NCBI GenBank assembly: GCA_029938115.1 | Contig: JAPYOP010000005.1 | Span: 66,623 to 130,622 of the forward strand | Source: Colwellia sp. | Lineage (GTDB): Bacteria; Pseudomonadota; Gammaproteobacteria; Enterobacterales; Alteromonadaceae | DNA length: 64,000 bases | Direction: 5' to 3' | Shown here: piece by piece, positions 28,027 to 36,732 of the stretch | Layout: each line of letters starts with the position of its first letter | How positions within the stretch are numbered: position 1 is the first letter of the stretch | Position numbers and translations under genes: made by a program | Notes under the pieces: generated by a model | The model's input: the letters and a program-made list of their open reading frames with translations, nothing else | Database searches by the model: none | Told to the model about the DNA's origin: nothing

Positions 28027-29622
28027 GTGCCCAAAAAAGTGCAAAAAAAAGTTCGACATAATGTCTGGCAAAACAAACTAATCACTATGAGCTTGTTGGT
28101 TCTCCTGGTAACAGGATTATCAACAAGCTCATTTTTTTTAAATGATTATCTAACAAAAACAATTAATAAAAATAAGCACAGTTCAGCTCAGTTTGACTTT
28201 GCTTTAAGGCAAGATAACCTTGCAGTATTGCGCTTAAGTCTGAGTGAGTCTCAACAATATAGTCAGCAATGGCTTGTATTAGCGACTACATTAGCGAAAA
28301 CACAAGGCGATGTGGCTTATCAACTTGCTATTTATTACCAAGAAGACTCTAGCCAAGCCCTTTTTTGGTATAAAAGCGCAATCAGGCTTAATTATCATAA
28401 AGCGTCAATAGCATTAGCAAGGCATTACTTTCAGCAAAATAAACTAAATAATGCTACAGAGACTTTGGCTGCGCTACCCGTTACTCTTTCTCAAAAGTTG
28501 AACACAGAAGCCAATATACTAAAAGTTAATATTGCCATTAATCGGGGTGATGTTAGCAAAGTTAAGCTCATAATTAACGAACATGCTCAACAATTACAAA
28601 AAACGATTGCAGGGCGATTGTTGTTAGCTGACATTAATAAATATCAGCTACTGATAGATAATAATAAAGACCCTGAGTCTGGTTCCTTAAAGTTGAGTTG
28701 CGATAATAGCATTCAGCTCTTCGCAACTAATTTGAATCATTTAAAACACCTTGAAGGCATAATAAAATATTTTGAAGCGCAAGTTTTGAATCAGGCGGTG
28801 TGTTTTTCGTCAGTTCGTTATATGGCAATTAATGGACTTGATTGTAGTAACGAACAAGAGAAAGCTATTCGATGTAATGAACTAAACTGGCAACCTTGGG
28901 CTAGTTCAATTGACACTCGTTATGTTGGCATTATGTTGCCCAAGGGGGGGGCTAATGTTCATTTAGGGATCTTGTATTTTGACGCACAAGATAGTGTTGA
29001 TGTTATCGCCCATGAAGTAAGTCATTTATTAGGTTTTGTTGATGAATATCCCTTAACAGCAGAGCACGTAAAATGTAGAGCTAGCCAAAAGATTAGTTTT
29101 TCACAAAACATATCTGTTTTGAAAAAAACTTATCTGGGTGACAAAAACACTGTACGCATTAAAGTATTAAAGCAAATTGCGTGGGCTAAACATATTAAAA
29201 AGTCTACCCCTATTTTACAGCCAGTAACGAGCTTAAATGACGAAAAACGTTGGGAATTAGGCACTCCAATGAGGTATAAAGATGACGTTGGACTTTTTAA
29301 TGCGCAAACATGTGATAACAGCATTGATTCTTTAAAGGAGAAATTTAGTGCTTTCAAACCAGTATTGAAAACCACCAAGTTACAGTATTTTTCGTTAGAC
29401 TTTCCTAAACTCTACTCTACACTTATAGAAGAAAATTCAATGCAATATTTGATGCCTAGTTTTCATTACAATATTGCCTTGGCATATTTTCAACAAAGCA
29501 CTTTACAGCAAAATTCTTTTCAAAAAACAAGTGTTGAACAAGCGAATTATTGGCTTGAGCAATCTGCCAAATGGGAGCGTGATGCCAAAAGAATTAAAAA
29601 AGTGCGTCAAGGAGCCTTTTAA
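28027..29622 (+). CDS. membrane-anchored zincin metallopeptidase with repeat region, downstream of nlpI
   Basis: 531 residues, not assigned to a named family. It has a basic N-terminus, one membrane helix (about 19-42, MSLLVLLVTGLSTSSFFL), then helical Sel1/TPR-like repeats (AYQLAIYYQEDSSQALFWYKSAIRLNYHKASIALARHYF) to about 200, then a domain with four early cysteines and the zinc motif AHEVSHLLGFVDEY near residue 329. This is HExxH with a possible third ligand in the D-E that follows. The remainder is extracytoplasmic by topology. Start GTG at 28027 has no clear RBS, and ATG 28087 is an alternative. It is separated from nlpI by 12 bases, so operon membership is likely. A G8 run (28944-28951) lies in the coding sequence. 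Confidence 0.7.
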   Translation: MPKKVQKKVRHNVWQNKLITMSLLVLLVTGLSTSSFFLNDYLTKTINKNKHSSAQFDFALRQDNLAVLRLSLSESQQYSQQWLVLATTLAKTQGDVAYQLAIYYQEDSSQALFWYKSAIRLNYHKASIALARHYFQQNKLNNATETLAALPVTLSQKLNTEANILKVNIAINRGDVSKVKLIINEHAQQLQKTIAGRLLLADINKYQLLIDNNKDPESGSLKLSCDNSIQLFATNLNHLKHLEGIIKYFEAQVLNQAVCFSSVRYMAINGLDCSNEQEKAIRCNELNWQPWASSIDTRYVGIMLPKGGANVHLGILYFDAQDSVDVIAHEVSHLLGFVDEYPLTAEHVKCRASQKISFSQNISVLKKTYLGDKNTVRIKVLKQIAWAKHIKKSTPILQPVTSLNDEKRWELGTPMRYKDDVGLFNAQTCDNSIDSLKEKFSAFKPVLKTTKLQYFSLDFPKLYSTLIEENSMQYLMPSFHYNIALAYFQQSTLQQNSFQKTSVEQANYWLEQSAKWERDAKRIKKVRQGAF

Positions 29623-29657
29623 TTCAATCAGCCTTTTTTATTCTGGCGGTAATTAAT

Positions 29658-29699
29658 AATTTTGTCATCGCTTGGATAAGGTATAATTACGACAAAATT
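29658..29699 (+). promoter_or_regulatory. promoter flanked by a 9-bp inverted repeat, csdA-csdE
   Basis: AATTTTGTC (29658-29666) and GACAAAATT (29691-29699) are perfect inverted copies with TATAAT (29682-29687) between them, just upstream of the desulfurase gene. A dimeric repressor bound here would cover the -10. The regulator is unknown. Confidence 0.4.
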
Positions 29700-29731
29700 T
29701 GTATCTTATTTTTATAACTAGAAATCTATCA

Positions 29732-31411
29732 ATGAAGCCTTTTGAGCCTAAACAGTTTCGCCAACATTTTCCTCTTGTTGTCAGCACTAATTCAAAAAAT
29801 GAAAAGCTTATGCCTTTGGTCTATTTTGACAATGGTGCAACCACGCAAAAGCCTGATTGTGTTATTGATAACTATCAATATTTTTATCAAAATATAAATG
29901 CCAATGTTCACCGAGCTTCCCATTTGTTAAGTACTAAAGCAACGACAGCTTATGAGCATACACGCGAGTCAGTAAAGTCCTTTATTAATGCAAAAAGTAA
30001 TAAAGAAATCATTTGGACAAAAGGTACGACCGAAAGCATTAACTTGATTGCTGCAAGTTTGGGGAAACAAATTCTCAATGCAGGTGATGAGATTATTTTA
30101 GCGGTAAGTGAGCATCACGCAAACGTTGTACCGTGGCAACTTATAGCAGAGCAAACAGGGGCAAAAATTAAAGTTGCAATATTAGATGCAACAGGAAAAC
30201 TAGACATTAATGAATTTAATAAGCTCGTTACTAATAAGACAAAAATTGTTTGTTGCGCACATGTTTCGAATGTACTGGCAAAAATAAACCCTATCAATGA
30301 AATTATTAAAAAGGCAAAATCTGTTGGCGCAATAACTGTTATAGATGGAGCACAAGCCGTTGCCCACTTTTCTGTTGACGTGCAAGCCCTTGATTGTGAT
30401 TTTTATGTGTTTTCAGCGCATAAAATGTATGGACCAACCGGTGTAGGAGTGCTTTATGGCAAACAAGCTTTACTTGAAGCTATGCCTCCCTATCAATCAG
30501 GCGGAGAAATGATCAAAGTAGTGAGCTTTAAAGAGCAAACAACCTTTAATTCTCTGCCATTTAAGTTTGAAGCAGGCACGCCTAATATCGCAGGCGTTGT
30601 AGCTTATGCTAAAGCCATTAGTTTTATTCGTCAGTTTGATAGTGCTGAAATAACTGATTATGAGCAACAATTAACACATTATTGTTATCAGGCTTTAAAT
30701 AAGGTTTTCGAGGTTGAATTTATTGTAGATGAAATGCCTGATATTCCTGTTATCACTTTTATTATTAAAGGCCATCATAATCATGATATAGCAACTAGTC
30801 TTGATAGTTTTGGTATTGCTATTCGCAGTGGTCATCATTGCGCCATGCCTTTGATGGAATATCTAAATATTTCAGGGTGCTTACGTGTATCTATGGCACC
30901 TTATAATACGTTTGCTGAAATTGACTATTTAATTGAGTGTTTAAATAAAATACTTAATCAAGAACATGATAGTTTGCAAGAAGAGCTGAGCTTTCAATGT
31001 ATCGAGAGTAATGAAGCGGCGAGTGTTGTAATTATCGATAAGTTTTCAAAGGTTAAAAGTTGGGATTCCCGTCACCGTGAAATAATGTTACTAGGTAAGC
31101 AACTAAATCGCCTAGACAAAAACCTTAGAGATGAGCAAACTTTGATTAGTGGCTGTGAAAGTCTTGCATGGCTAGTGTCGTCAAAAAATTCACAAGGTGT
31201 ATTTAATTTTCAAGCAGACAGTGACGCAAAAATAATTCGCGGCTTATTAGTTATAGTGCTAGCGGCATATGATGGTAAAACGGCAGAGAAAATACAGCTT
31301 TTTAATATCGAAGCATATTTTGAAAGCTTAGGATTAATGCAGCATTTAAGTCCATCAAGAGGTAATGGTGTGCTAGCAATTGTGGATAAAATAAAATCGT
31401 TAACCTTATAG
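29732..31411 (+). CDS. fused cysteine desulfurase-sulfur acceptor (CsdA-CsdE)
   Basis: Residues 1-410 are a SufS/CsdA class-V aminotransferase: VYFDNGATTQKP, NVHRASHLLS, VSEHHANVVPW, VDGAQAVAH, PLP lysine in SAHKMYGPTG (K231), and catalytic cysteine in RSGHHCAMPL (C370). Residues ~430-559 are a SufE/CsdE domain: WDSRHREIMLLGKQL, acceptor cysteine in ISGCESLAWL (C475), SDAKIIRGLLVIVLAAYDGKT and LSPSRGNGVLAI. The persulfide relay C370 to C475 would thus be within one chain. Frame extends to 29699, and ATG 29732 (MKPFEPKQFRQHFP) fits the family. In E. coli csdA and csdE are separate and stand beside csdL (tcdA). Here tcdA is convergent, 141 bases away. An insertion of stop or a frameshift between domains is absent. 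Confidence 0.93.
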   Translation: MKPFEPKQFRQHFPLVVSTNSKNEKLMPLVYFDNGATTQKPDCVIDNYQYFYQNINANVHRASHLLSTKATTAYEHTRESVKSFINAKSNKEIIWTKGTTESINLIAASLGKQILNAGDEIILAVSEHHANVVPWQLIAEQTGAKIKVAILDATGKLDINEFNKLVTNKTKIVCCAHVSNVLAKINPINEIIKKAKSVGAITVIDGAQAVAHFSVDVQALDCDFYVFSAHKMYGPTGVGVLYGKQALLEAMPPYQSGGEMIKVVSFKEQTTFNSLPFKFEAGTPNIAGVVAYAKAISFIRQFDSAEITDYEQQLTHYCYQALNKVFEVEFIVDEMPDIPVITFIIKGHHNHDIATSLDSFGIAIRSGHHCAMPLMEYLNISGCLRVSMAPYNTFAEIDYLIECLNKILNQEHDSLQEELSFQCIESNEAASVVIIDKFSKVKSWDSRHREIMLLGKQLNRLDKNLRDEQTLISGCESLAWLVSSKNSQGVFNFQADSDAKIIRGLLVIVLAAYDGKTAEKIQLFNIEAYFESLGLMQHLSPSRGNGVLAIVDKIKSLTL

Positions 31412-31542
31412 GTCGTCACTATGTAGTCAGGCACGACACTGAAAATTGTCGAGGCGAGCATCGACCTACGGTTTAAGCTCTATAGGTATTTGTAGCTCGT
31501 CACGAACGTATTGAAGCACGACAAAAAAGTACTAGTCGTGAC
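31409..31542. repeat. pair of REP-like palindromes between csdA-csdE and tcdA
   Basis: Module 1 is bounded by TAGGTCG (31409-31415) and CGACCTA (31462-31468). Module 2 contains GTCACGA (31499-31505) and TCGTGAC (31536-31542). Both also share the pattern CGTCAC, 11-12 bases, then GCACGACA, about 80 bp apart, so they look like diverged copies of one unit. The desulfurase stop codon overlaps the first arm. In this convergent position it may act as a terminator or be a mobile palindrome. Confidence 0.55.
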
Positions 31543-31552
31543 AAATTTCTCC

Positions 31553-32359
31553 TCAGACTTTTATTAACAACTTATCAATTGCTCTGCCAACGGCGAAAAA
31601 TGCAAAAGTAGCAGTAACATGCGTTGTCGCACCAAAACCACCACTACAATCTAGCCGCATAGCGCCACTTTTTTTATCTGTAACTTCGGGTTTTGCTAAG
31701 CAAACTTCCCCCATTTCTGTTGGGTAGCGTAATTGCTCGGTAGAAAAGACGGCATCAATAGAGAATTTTCGTTTGCTGGCTTTGGCAATATTAGCTCGAG
31801 GAAAATTGAACTCGCGCCTTAATTGGTTTTTAACCTTGGCAAGTAATGGATCTTGATAAGTTTTACTTAAATCAGTAATGGCTATTTTACTCGGGTCTAC
31901 TTGTCCACCAGCACCGCCAATAGTGATTATGGGCAGTTTATTACGTTTGCAGTGAGCAATTAAACGGGTTTTAACATCTACAGAGTCGATGGCATCGATA
32001 ACATAATCATAATTATGACTAAGCAACTCACCTAAATTCTCTACTGTTACAAAATCTTCAATACAGCTTACTTGACAGTCAGGGTTAATTTGCTTGATAC
32101 GATCGCGCATAACATCAACCTTACTTTCACCAATAGTATCACTAAGCGCATGAATTTGACGGTTAATGTTAGTAATGCAAATATCATCAAGATCAATTAA
32201 CGTTATATTACCAATGCCATTCCTAGCAAGAGCTTCTGCTACCCAAGAGCCAACACCACCAATGCCAATAACACAAAAATGGGCATTTTGTAGAGCTTGA
32301 GCACCTTGTTGACCATAAAGGCGGACAATGCCGCCAAATCTTAATGAGTAATCTGACAT
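31553..32359 (-). CDS. tcdA: tRNA threonylcarbamoyladenosine dehydratase TcdA (CsdL)
   Basis: E1-like enzyme that cyclises t6A37 of tRNA to ct6A using ATP. It receives help from the CsdA-CsdE sulfur relay. The 268-residue protein shows the ThiF/E1 nucleotide fold: VIGIGGVGSWVAEALARNGIGNITLIDLDDICITNINRQ, DAIDSVDVKTRLI, GGAGGQVDPSKI, and C-terminal MRLDCSGGFGATTHVTATFAFFAVGRAI with the conserved cysteine. Facing the fused csdA-csdE gene, which reproduces the E. coli csdA-csdE-csdL neighbourhood with changed orientation. Confidence 0.96.
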   Translation of the reverse strand: MSDYSLRFGGIVRLYGQQGAQALQNAHFCVIGIGGVGSWVAEALARNGIGNITLIDLDDICITNINRQIHALSDTIGESKVDVMRDRIKQINPDCQVSCIEDFVTVENLGELLSHNYDYVIDAIDSVDVKTRLIAHCKRNKLPIITIGGAGGQVDPSKIAITDLSKTYQDPLLAKVKNQLRREFNFPRANIAKASKRKFSIDAVFSTEQLRYPTEMGEVCLAKPEVTDKKSGAMRLDCSGGFGATTHVTATFAFFAVGRAIDKLLIKV

Positions 32360-32424
32360 TTTACCGATAATATAAAGTTGAAATTAAGTGCTCCATTATA
32401 ACGGGTTAACGCCGATGGTTAAAA

Positions 32425-32688
32425 CTAACTAAAACATTTTTTAAGCAGACAGCTTTTAATTAAACAAGTGCTATTATTTTTGATCTTTGTCTTGTCTAAT
32501 AAAATCGAATCTAATTTTTGCTCTATAACAATGCTAAGGATAAAAATTAGGATTAAAAAAGTGGGTAAGAGTACAAAAGAAGTAACCATAGTAATGTTAG
32601 TAATAAGTGGGATTGCAGTAATTAATAACAATAAAGCAGCTAAAGTTACTTTATGAATTAATCGAAATAAATTAATTGTCCTTTCCAT
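32425..32688 (-). CDS. small membrane protein, 87 residues
   Basis: Hydrophobic protein beginning MERTINLFRLIHKVTLAALLLLITAIPL, with a second helix (MVTSFVLLPTFLILIFILSIVI), then a charged tail with two cysteines (EQKLDSILLDKTKIKN). The frame is open to 32793, but the longer version is not membrane-protein-like at its start, and the ATG at 32686-32688 places the helix properly. No strong RBS. Divergent from the GlxA-type regulator at 32810. Family not recognised. 2-TM architecture could suit an inner-membrane stress peptide, but this is only a guess. Confidence 0.5.
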   Translation of the reverse strand: MERTINLFRLIHKVTLAALLLLITAIPLITNITMVTSFVLLPTFLILIFILSIVIEQKLDSILLDKTKIKNNSTCLIKSCLLKKCFS

Positions 32689-32809
32689 GATAATGATCTT
32701 AGTTAAGTGATTTATGTCATTATAATAGCGCTTGCATTGAATAAATAATGGTGGCATATTTGCCATGATGAGTGGCAAAAGTGACATTTGCAATTAAGAG
32801 GAAGGCAGT

Positions 32810-33796
32810 ATGAAAATTCTAGTATTAGCCACGGAACATTGTATGGTCTCTGCCATTTATGGCGTGTTAGATGTGTTCTCAACTGCGAACTACTGTATTG
32901 GTAAACGCTATGGTGAAGGTGTTATTGATGACTTTGATTGTCAAATTGTCACCATAGAAAACCAAAGTGTTCAAGGTTATAACGGTATTGAGATTAAGCC
33001 GACTCAACATTTAGATTATCAGCAGGCCCCTGATATTATTGTGCTTTCGTCTTCTGTTGAAGTGGTGATCGATTGCTGTGGTGATGATATTGAAATAGCG
33101 GATAGAGAAAAAATTAAACAATGGCTTACATTTTGTGAAGAGCAGGGCACTGTTATAAGTAGTTTTTGTACAGGCGCTTTTTTATTAGCGTCCTCTGGTT
33201 TACTTGCTGGAAAAACAGCGACAACCCATTGGCGCAGTGCTGATTTGTTTAGGCGCGTTTTTCCTTATATCCGTCTTGATTGTGATCAGTTGATTGTTGA
33301 TAACGGTGATGTAATTTGCTCAGGTGGCTCGATGTCTTACATCGATCTTTGCTTACACCTCATTGATAGATTCATTGGCAAAGATATTGTTTCTGATTGT
33401 GCAAAACTACTTGTTTTTGATCCTGTAAGGCAAAAACAATCACCTTATGTTTCTTTTAAGGCGCAGAAAAAACATGAAGACAAAGCTATTTTAGCAGCGC
33501 AAGACTGGCTTGAACGTCACTTTAATAATGATATTTCAATGGAAGCTTTAGCTGACAAGGTTGGCCTTGGAACACGTACATTTAAGCGTCGCTTTAAGCA
33601 AGCAACCAGTGAAAATCCCATTAACTACTTGCAAAGAATAAGAGTAGAACAGGTAAAAGATAAACTAGAAAAGACTAATGATTCAATTAATCAGATTATT
33701 TGGTCGGTAGGTTATGAAGATATCAGTAGCTTTAGACAATTATTTAAACGATTTACGGGTTTGACTCCAAAAGATTATCGGCAAAAATTTTCTTAA
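32810..33796 (+). CDS. GlxA-family AraC-type transcriptional regulator
   Basis: 328 residues. The N-terminal half (about 1-195) is a DJ-1/PfpI-like ligand domain (ILVLATEHCMVSAIYGVLDVFSTANYC) with the nucleophile-elbow-like FCTGAFLLASSGLLAGKTATTHW. The C-terminal half (about 220-328) is a double helix-turn-helix AraC domain (DISMEALADKVGLGTRTFKRRFKQATSENPINYLQRIRVEQ, then VGYEDISSFRQLFKRFTGLTPKDYRQKF). The elbow cysteine is present, but such domains in regulators bind rather than hydrolyse ligands. GAGGAAGG about six bases upstream is a good RBS. Target is unknown. The divergent small membrane gene is one candidate. Confidence 0.93.
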   Translation: MKILVLATEHCMVSAIYGVLDVFSTANYCIGKRYGEGVIDDFDCQIVTIENQSVQGYNGIEIKPTQHLDYQQAPDIIVLSSSVEVVIDCCGDDIEIADREKIKQWLTFCEEQGTVISSFCTGAFLLASSGLLAGKTATTHWRSADLFRRVFPYIRLDCDQLIVDNGDVICSGGSMSYIDLCLHLIDRFIGKDIVSDCAKLLVFDPVRQKQSPYVSFKAQKKHEDKAILAAQDWLERHFNNDISMEALADKVGLGTRTFKRRFKQATSENPINYLQRIRVEQVKDKLEKTNDSINQIIWSVGYEDISSFRQLFKRFTGLTPKDYRQKFS

Positions 33797-33986
33797 TGGT
33801 TAGTTTTTAGCTTAAAAGTGAAGATTCTACATTTATTATATGAATAGTAGTTATTACTATAATAAATAAAAAGTATAGTGAAAATGTGTGTTTTCTGACT
33901 GTTTTATATTCTATATGAGTGATTTTCTACTATATATTTCTTATAAAACTGAATTTATATAGGTTCGACAATTAGAAAAAAAGCAT

Positions 33987-34014
33987 AAAAAAGGTAGCTA
34001 ATGCTACCTTTTTT
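33987..34014. terminator. bidirectional terminator between the GlxA-type gene and gltA
   Basis: AAAAAAGGTAGC (33987-33998), loop TAAT, GCTACCTTTTTT (34003-34014). Convergent genes on both sides (ends at 33796 and 34064) can share it. Confidence 0.85.
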
Positions 34015-34063
34015 ATTATTGGTTACTCAAAAATTAATTTATAGTAACTACAATATTATTTTC

Positions 34064-35350
34064 TTATCTTTTAGAAAGAGGTACAAATTCACGGTTAATT
34101 TCACCGGTGTATTTTTGACGAGGACGACCAATTTTCTGACCCGGTTGAGATAACATTTCATCCCAATGAGCAATCCAACCAACGGTTCTAGACATCGCAA
34201 AAATAACAGTAAACATACTCGTTGGAATACCAATAGCTTTTAAGATGATACCTGAATAGAAATCTACATTTGGGTAAAGTTTTTTCTCAATGAAATAAGG
34301 GTCTTCTAAAGCAACTTTTTCTAATGCCATGGCAACATCTAACAATGGATCTTGGATGCCAAGTTCTTTAAGAACTTCATGACAAGTCTCACGCATTACG
34401 GTCGCGCGAGGGTCAAAGTTTTTATAAACGCGATGACCAAAACCCATCAAACGGAACGGGTCACTTTTATCTTTAGCCTTAGCTACAAACTCATCTACAC
34501 GGTCTAGGGTGCCAATTTCTTCAAGCATAGTTAAGCAGGCTTCGTTAGCGCCGCCATGTGCAGGACCCCATAAAGATGCAACACCTGCTGCAATACAAGC
34601 ATAAGGGTTAGCACCAGAAGAGCCAGCTAAACGTACAGTAGACGTTGATGCATTTTGTTCGTGATCAGCATGAAGCGTAAAAATTCTATCCATTGCGCTA
34701 GCAACAATAGGGCTTACGATATATTCTTCTGCAGGCACAGAGAACATCATGTGCAGGAAGTTTTCAGCGTAAGTTAAATCATTACGTGGATAAACAAAAG
34801 GTTGTCCTACACTATATTTGTATGCCATAGCTGAAATGGTAGGCATTTTAGCGATTAAACGATGAGCGCTACGTTTACGTTGCTCTGGGTCGTTGATATC
34901 TAAATCACTGTGATAGAAAGAAGATAAAGCACCTACAACACCGCAAATCATTGCCATTGGATGCGCATCAGGTAAAAAACCATGGAAGAAATGAGCCAAT
35001 TTTTCGTGAACCATCGTATGGTTAGTTATCGTGTTTTTAAACTCATCATATTGCGCTTGAGTTGGAGCGTTGCCATTAAGTAAAATATAACAAACTTCTA
35101 AGTAATCTGCTTCTTTAGCAAGGCTATCAATAGGGTAACCTCGATGTTGTAATACGCCTTTGCCACCATCAATAAAAGTGATTGCAGACTCACAAGATGC
35201 AGTGGCTAAAAACCCAGGGTCGTAAGTGAAATAACCATGGCTGCCTAAGGTTCTAATATCAATAACATCAGTCCCTGCAGAGCCTGTTAGAATAGGCAGT
35301 TCGGCAATTTCTTTTCCGTCAATACTTAGCGAGGCTTTAGATTCAGCCAT
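34064..35350 (-). CDS. gltA: citrate synthase (type II, gammaproteobacterial)
   Basis: Condenses acetyl-CoA and oxaloacetate to citrate. The 428-residue protein is the hexameric NADH-sensitive length. Signatures: [63 protein letters not shown] with both catalytic histidines, [15 protein letters not shown] and the aspartate region [14 protein letters not shown]. Divergent from sdhCDAB, the classic gltA-sdh arrangement, with a 666-base intergenic space that should hold both promoters. Confidence 0.98.
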   Translation of the reverse strand: MAESKASLSIDGKEIAELPILTGSAGTDVIDIRTLGSHGYFTYDPGFLATASCESAITFIDGGKGVLQHRGYPIDSLAKEADYLEVCYILLNGNAPTQAQYDEFKNTITNHTMVHEKLAHFFHGFLPDAHPMAMICGVVGALSSFYHSDLDINDPEQRKRSAHRLIAKMPTISAMAYKYSVGQPFVYPRNDLTYAENFLHMMFSVPAEEYIVSPIVASAMDRIFTLHADHEQNASTSTVRLAGSSGANPYACIAAGVASLWGPAHGGANEACLTMLEEIGTLDRVDEFVAKAKDKSDPFRLMGFGHRVYKNFDPRATVMRETCHEVLKELGIQDPLLDVAMALEKVALEDPYFIEKKLYPNVDFYSGIILKAIGIPTSMFTVIFAMSRTVGWIAHWDEMLSQPGQKIGRPRQKYTGEINREFVPLSKR

Positions 35351-36016
35351 ATGTTTTATCCCCTATTATTTTTAAATTTACAATTTATTTTCTGATTATC
35401 TGGTTAATACTCGTAGATAAGAATAGACCCTATTTAAAAGAAGAATGGAAAATAATCAATTTTATTGATTTAACTTATATTTCTTTACAATCAGGTAAAT
35501 CGAATTGCCGATATTCTACCTCAATTTCAGAATGAATAGTAATAGCCATTAGTCTAAAGTTTGATGAGGGTCATCAAATCGACTAAAAATCAATCATAAG
35601 CTATTATTAGTGAAGGAAAATTGAATTTATTCACTATCAGCTATATAATCAAGCCGTTCAGTAATTGCTTTTACGATTTCGTTATATAAATAAAGATTTA
35701 GGTAATAAATTTCTTATTGCGTGAGAATTTAATTTCATATTGAAAATAACTCTCTCTTATACGAAAGTATTAATAGAATTACTTAGCCAAGTTAGGTTAA
35801 GTTCGCTATTATTATGTGCATCGGTTGACTGAGAAATTAGCTGTTTAGCTATTTTTCTAAACCAAAGGCAGTAACCGTTCATTTCGGGAATTACTTATTT
35901 AGTAATCTCTTTAGTATTTATTTTGCTTAACAAAAATATATACTAAATTCTAAAAAGGTAGTTCATGAGTAACAATAATAAAAGTTGAAGGCTTTCGGGC
36001 TCTTTAGGCAACAATT
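35351..36016. promoter_or_regulatory. divergent gltA-sdh regulatory region
   Basis: A 666-base AT-rich gap between the divergent TCA-cycle genes. I see no palindrome or consensus operator I would defend. It contains one short ORF with a plausible RBS (AAGGTAG), ATG at 35965 encoding MSNNNKS then TGA at 35986-35988, placed 28 bases before the sdhC start. This may be a leader peptide or chance. Confidence 0.35.
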
Positions 36017-36391
36017 GTGAAAAAACAACGTCCTGTAAATCTAGATCTAACTACAATTAAGATGCATCCGGCAGCTAATGCCTCAATTCTCCACCGTGTT
36101 TCTGGTGTGATAATGGTATTTGCTATTGGTATCTTATTGTTGACCCTTTCAATCTCTCTTTCTTCTGTTGAAGGATTTGCTCAAATTCAAGATTATATTG
36201 ATGGCATTTTCTTTAAATTTATTATCTTTGGCTGTTTATCAGCGTTGACTTACCATGTATTAGCCGGTGTACGACACTTGTTTATGGACTTAGGTCACTT
36301 TGAAGAATTAGCTTCGGGGAATACTAGCGCTAAATTAATTATGATTATTTGGTTAGCAGTATCAGCAGTCATAGGAGTTTGGTTATGGTAA
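36017..36391 (+). CDS. sdhC: succinate dehydrogenase cytochrome b556 subunit
   Basis: Membrane anchor of complex II. It has 124 residues and three helices. It contains the motifs RPVNLDL and ASILHRVSGV near the N-terminus, which form part of the quinone site, and a histidine-rich segment LTYHVLAGVRHLFMDLGH whose first histidine is the haem-b ligand region. GTG start at 36017 with AGG nine bases upstream. Overlaps sdhD by seven bases. Confidence 0.95.
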   Translation: MKKQRPVNLDLTTIKMHPAANASILHRVSGVIMVFAIGILLLTLSISLSSVEGFAQIQDYIDGIFFKFIIFGCLSALTYHVLAGVRHLFMDLGHFEELASGNTSAKLIMIIWLAVSAVIGVWLW

Positions 36392-36732
36392 ACGTCGTCG
36401 CATCAGTAGGCCGAAACGGCGTACATGATTTTATTCTTCTAAGAGCTAGTGCAATTATTCTTGTGCTATACACTTTATTACTTGCTGGGCTTTTCGTATT
36501 AACACCGAGTGTTACTTATGATATATGGCAAGGGTTCTTTGCTTGTATGAGCGTAAAGATTGCCACAATGTTAGCGCTACTTGCGTTGCTTGTGCATGCT
36601 AAAATTGGTGTTTGGCAAGTTTTGTCAGATTACATCAAACCAGCATTTTTACGTGGTACATTGCAATTTTTCTTTTCAGTTCTTTTATTAGCCTACGTAT
36701 TGTTTGGCTTTTCAATTGTGTGGGGTGTGTAA
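36385..36732 (+). CDS. sdhD: succinate dehydrogenase membrane anchor subunit
   Basis: Second membrane anchor, 115 residues. MVNVVASVGRNGVHDFILLRASAIILVLYTLLL is the family N-terminus with arginine in the quinone site, followed by HAKIGVWQVLSDYIKP and a last helix. Frame is open to 36349, but AGGAG at 36373-36377 fits the ATG at 36385. It overlaps sdhC by seven bases and directly abuts sdhA. Confidence 0.93.
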   Translation: MVNVVASVGRNGVHDFILLRASAIILVLYTLLLAGLFVLTPSVTYDIWQGFFACMSVKIATMLALLALLVHAKIGVWQVLSDYIKPAFLRGTLQFFFSVLLLAYVLFGFSIVWGV

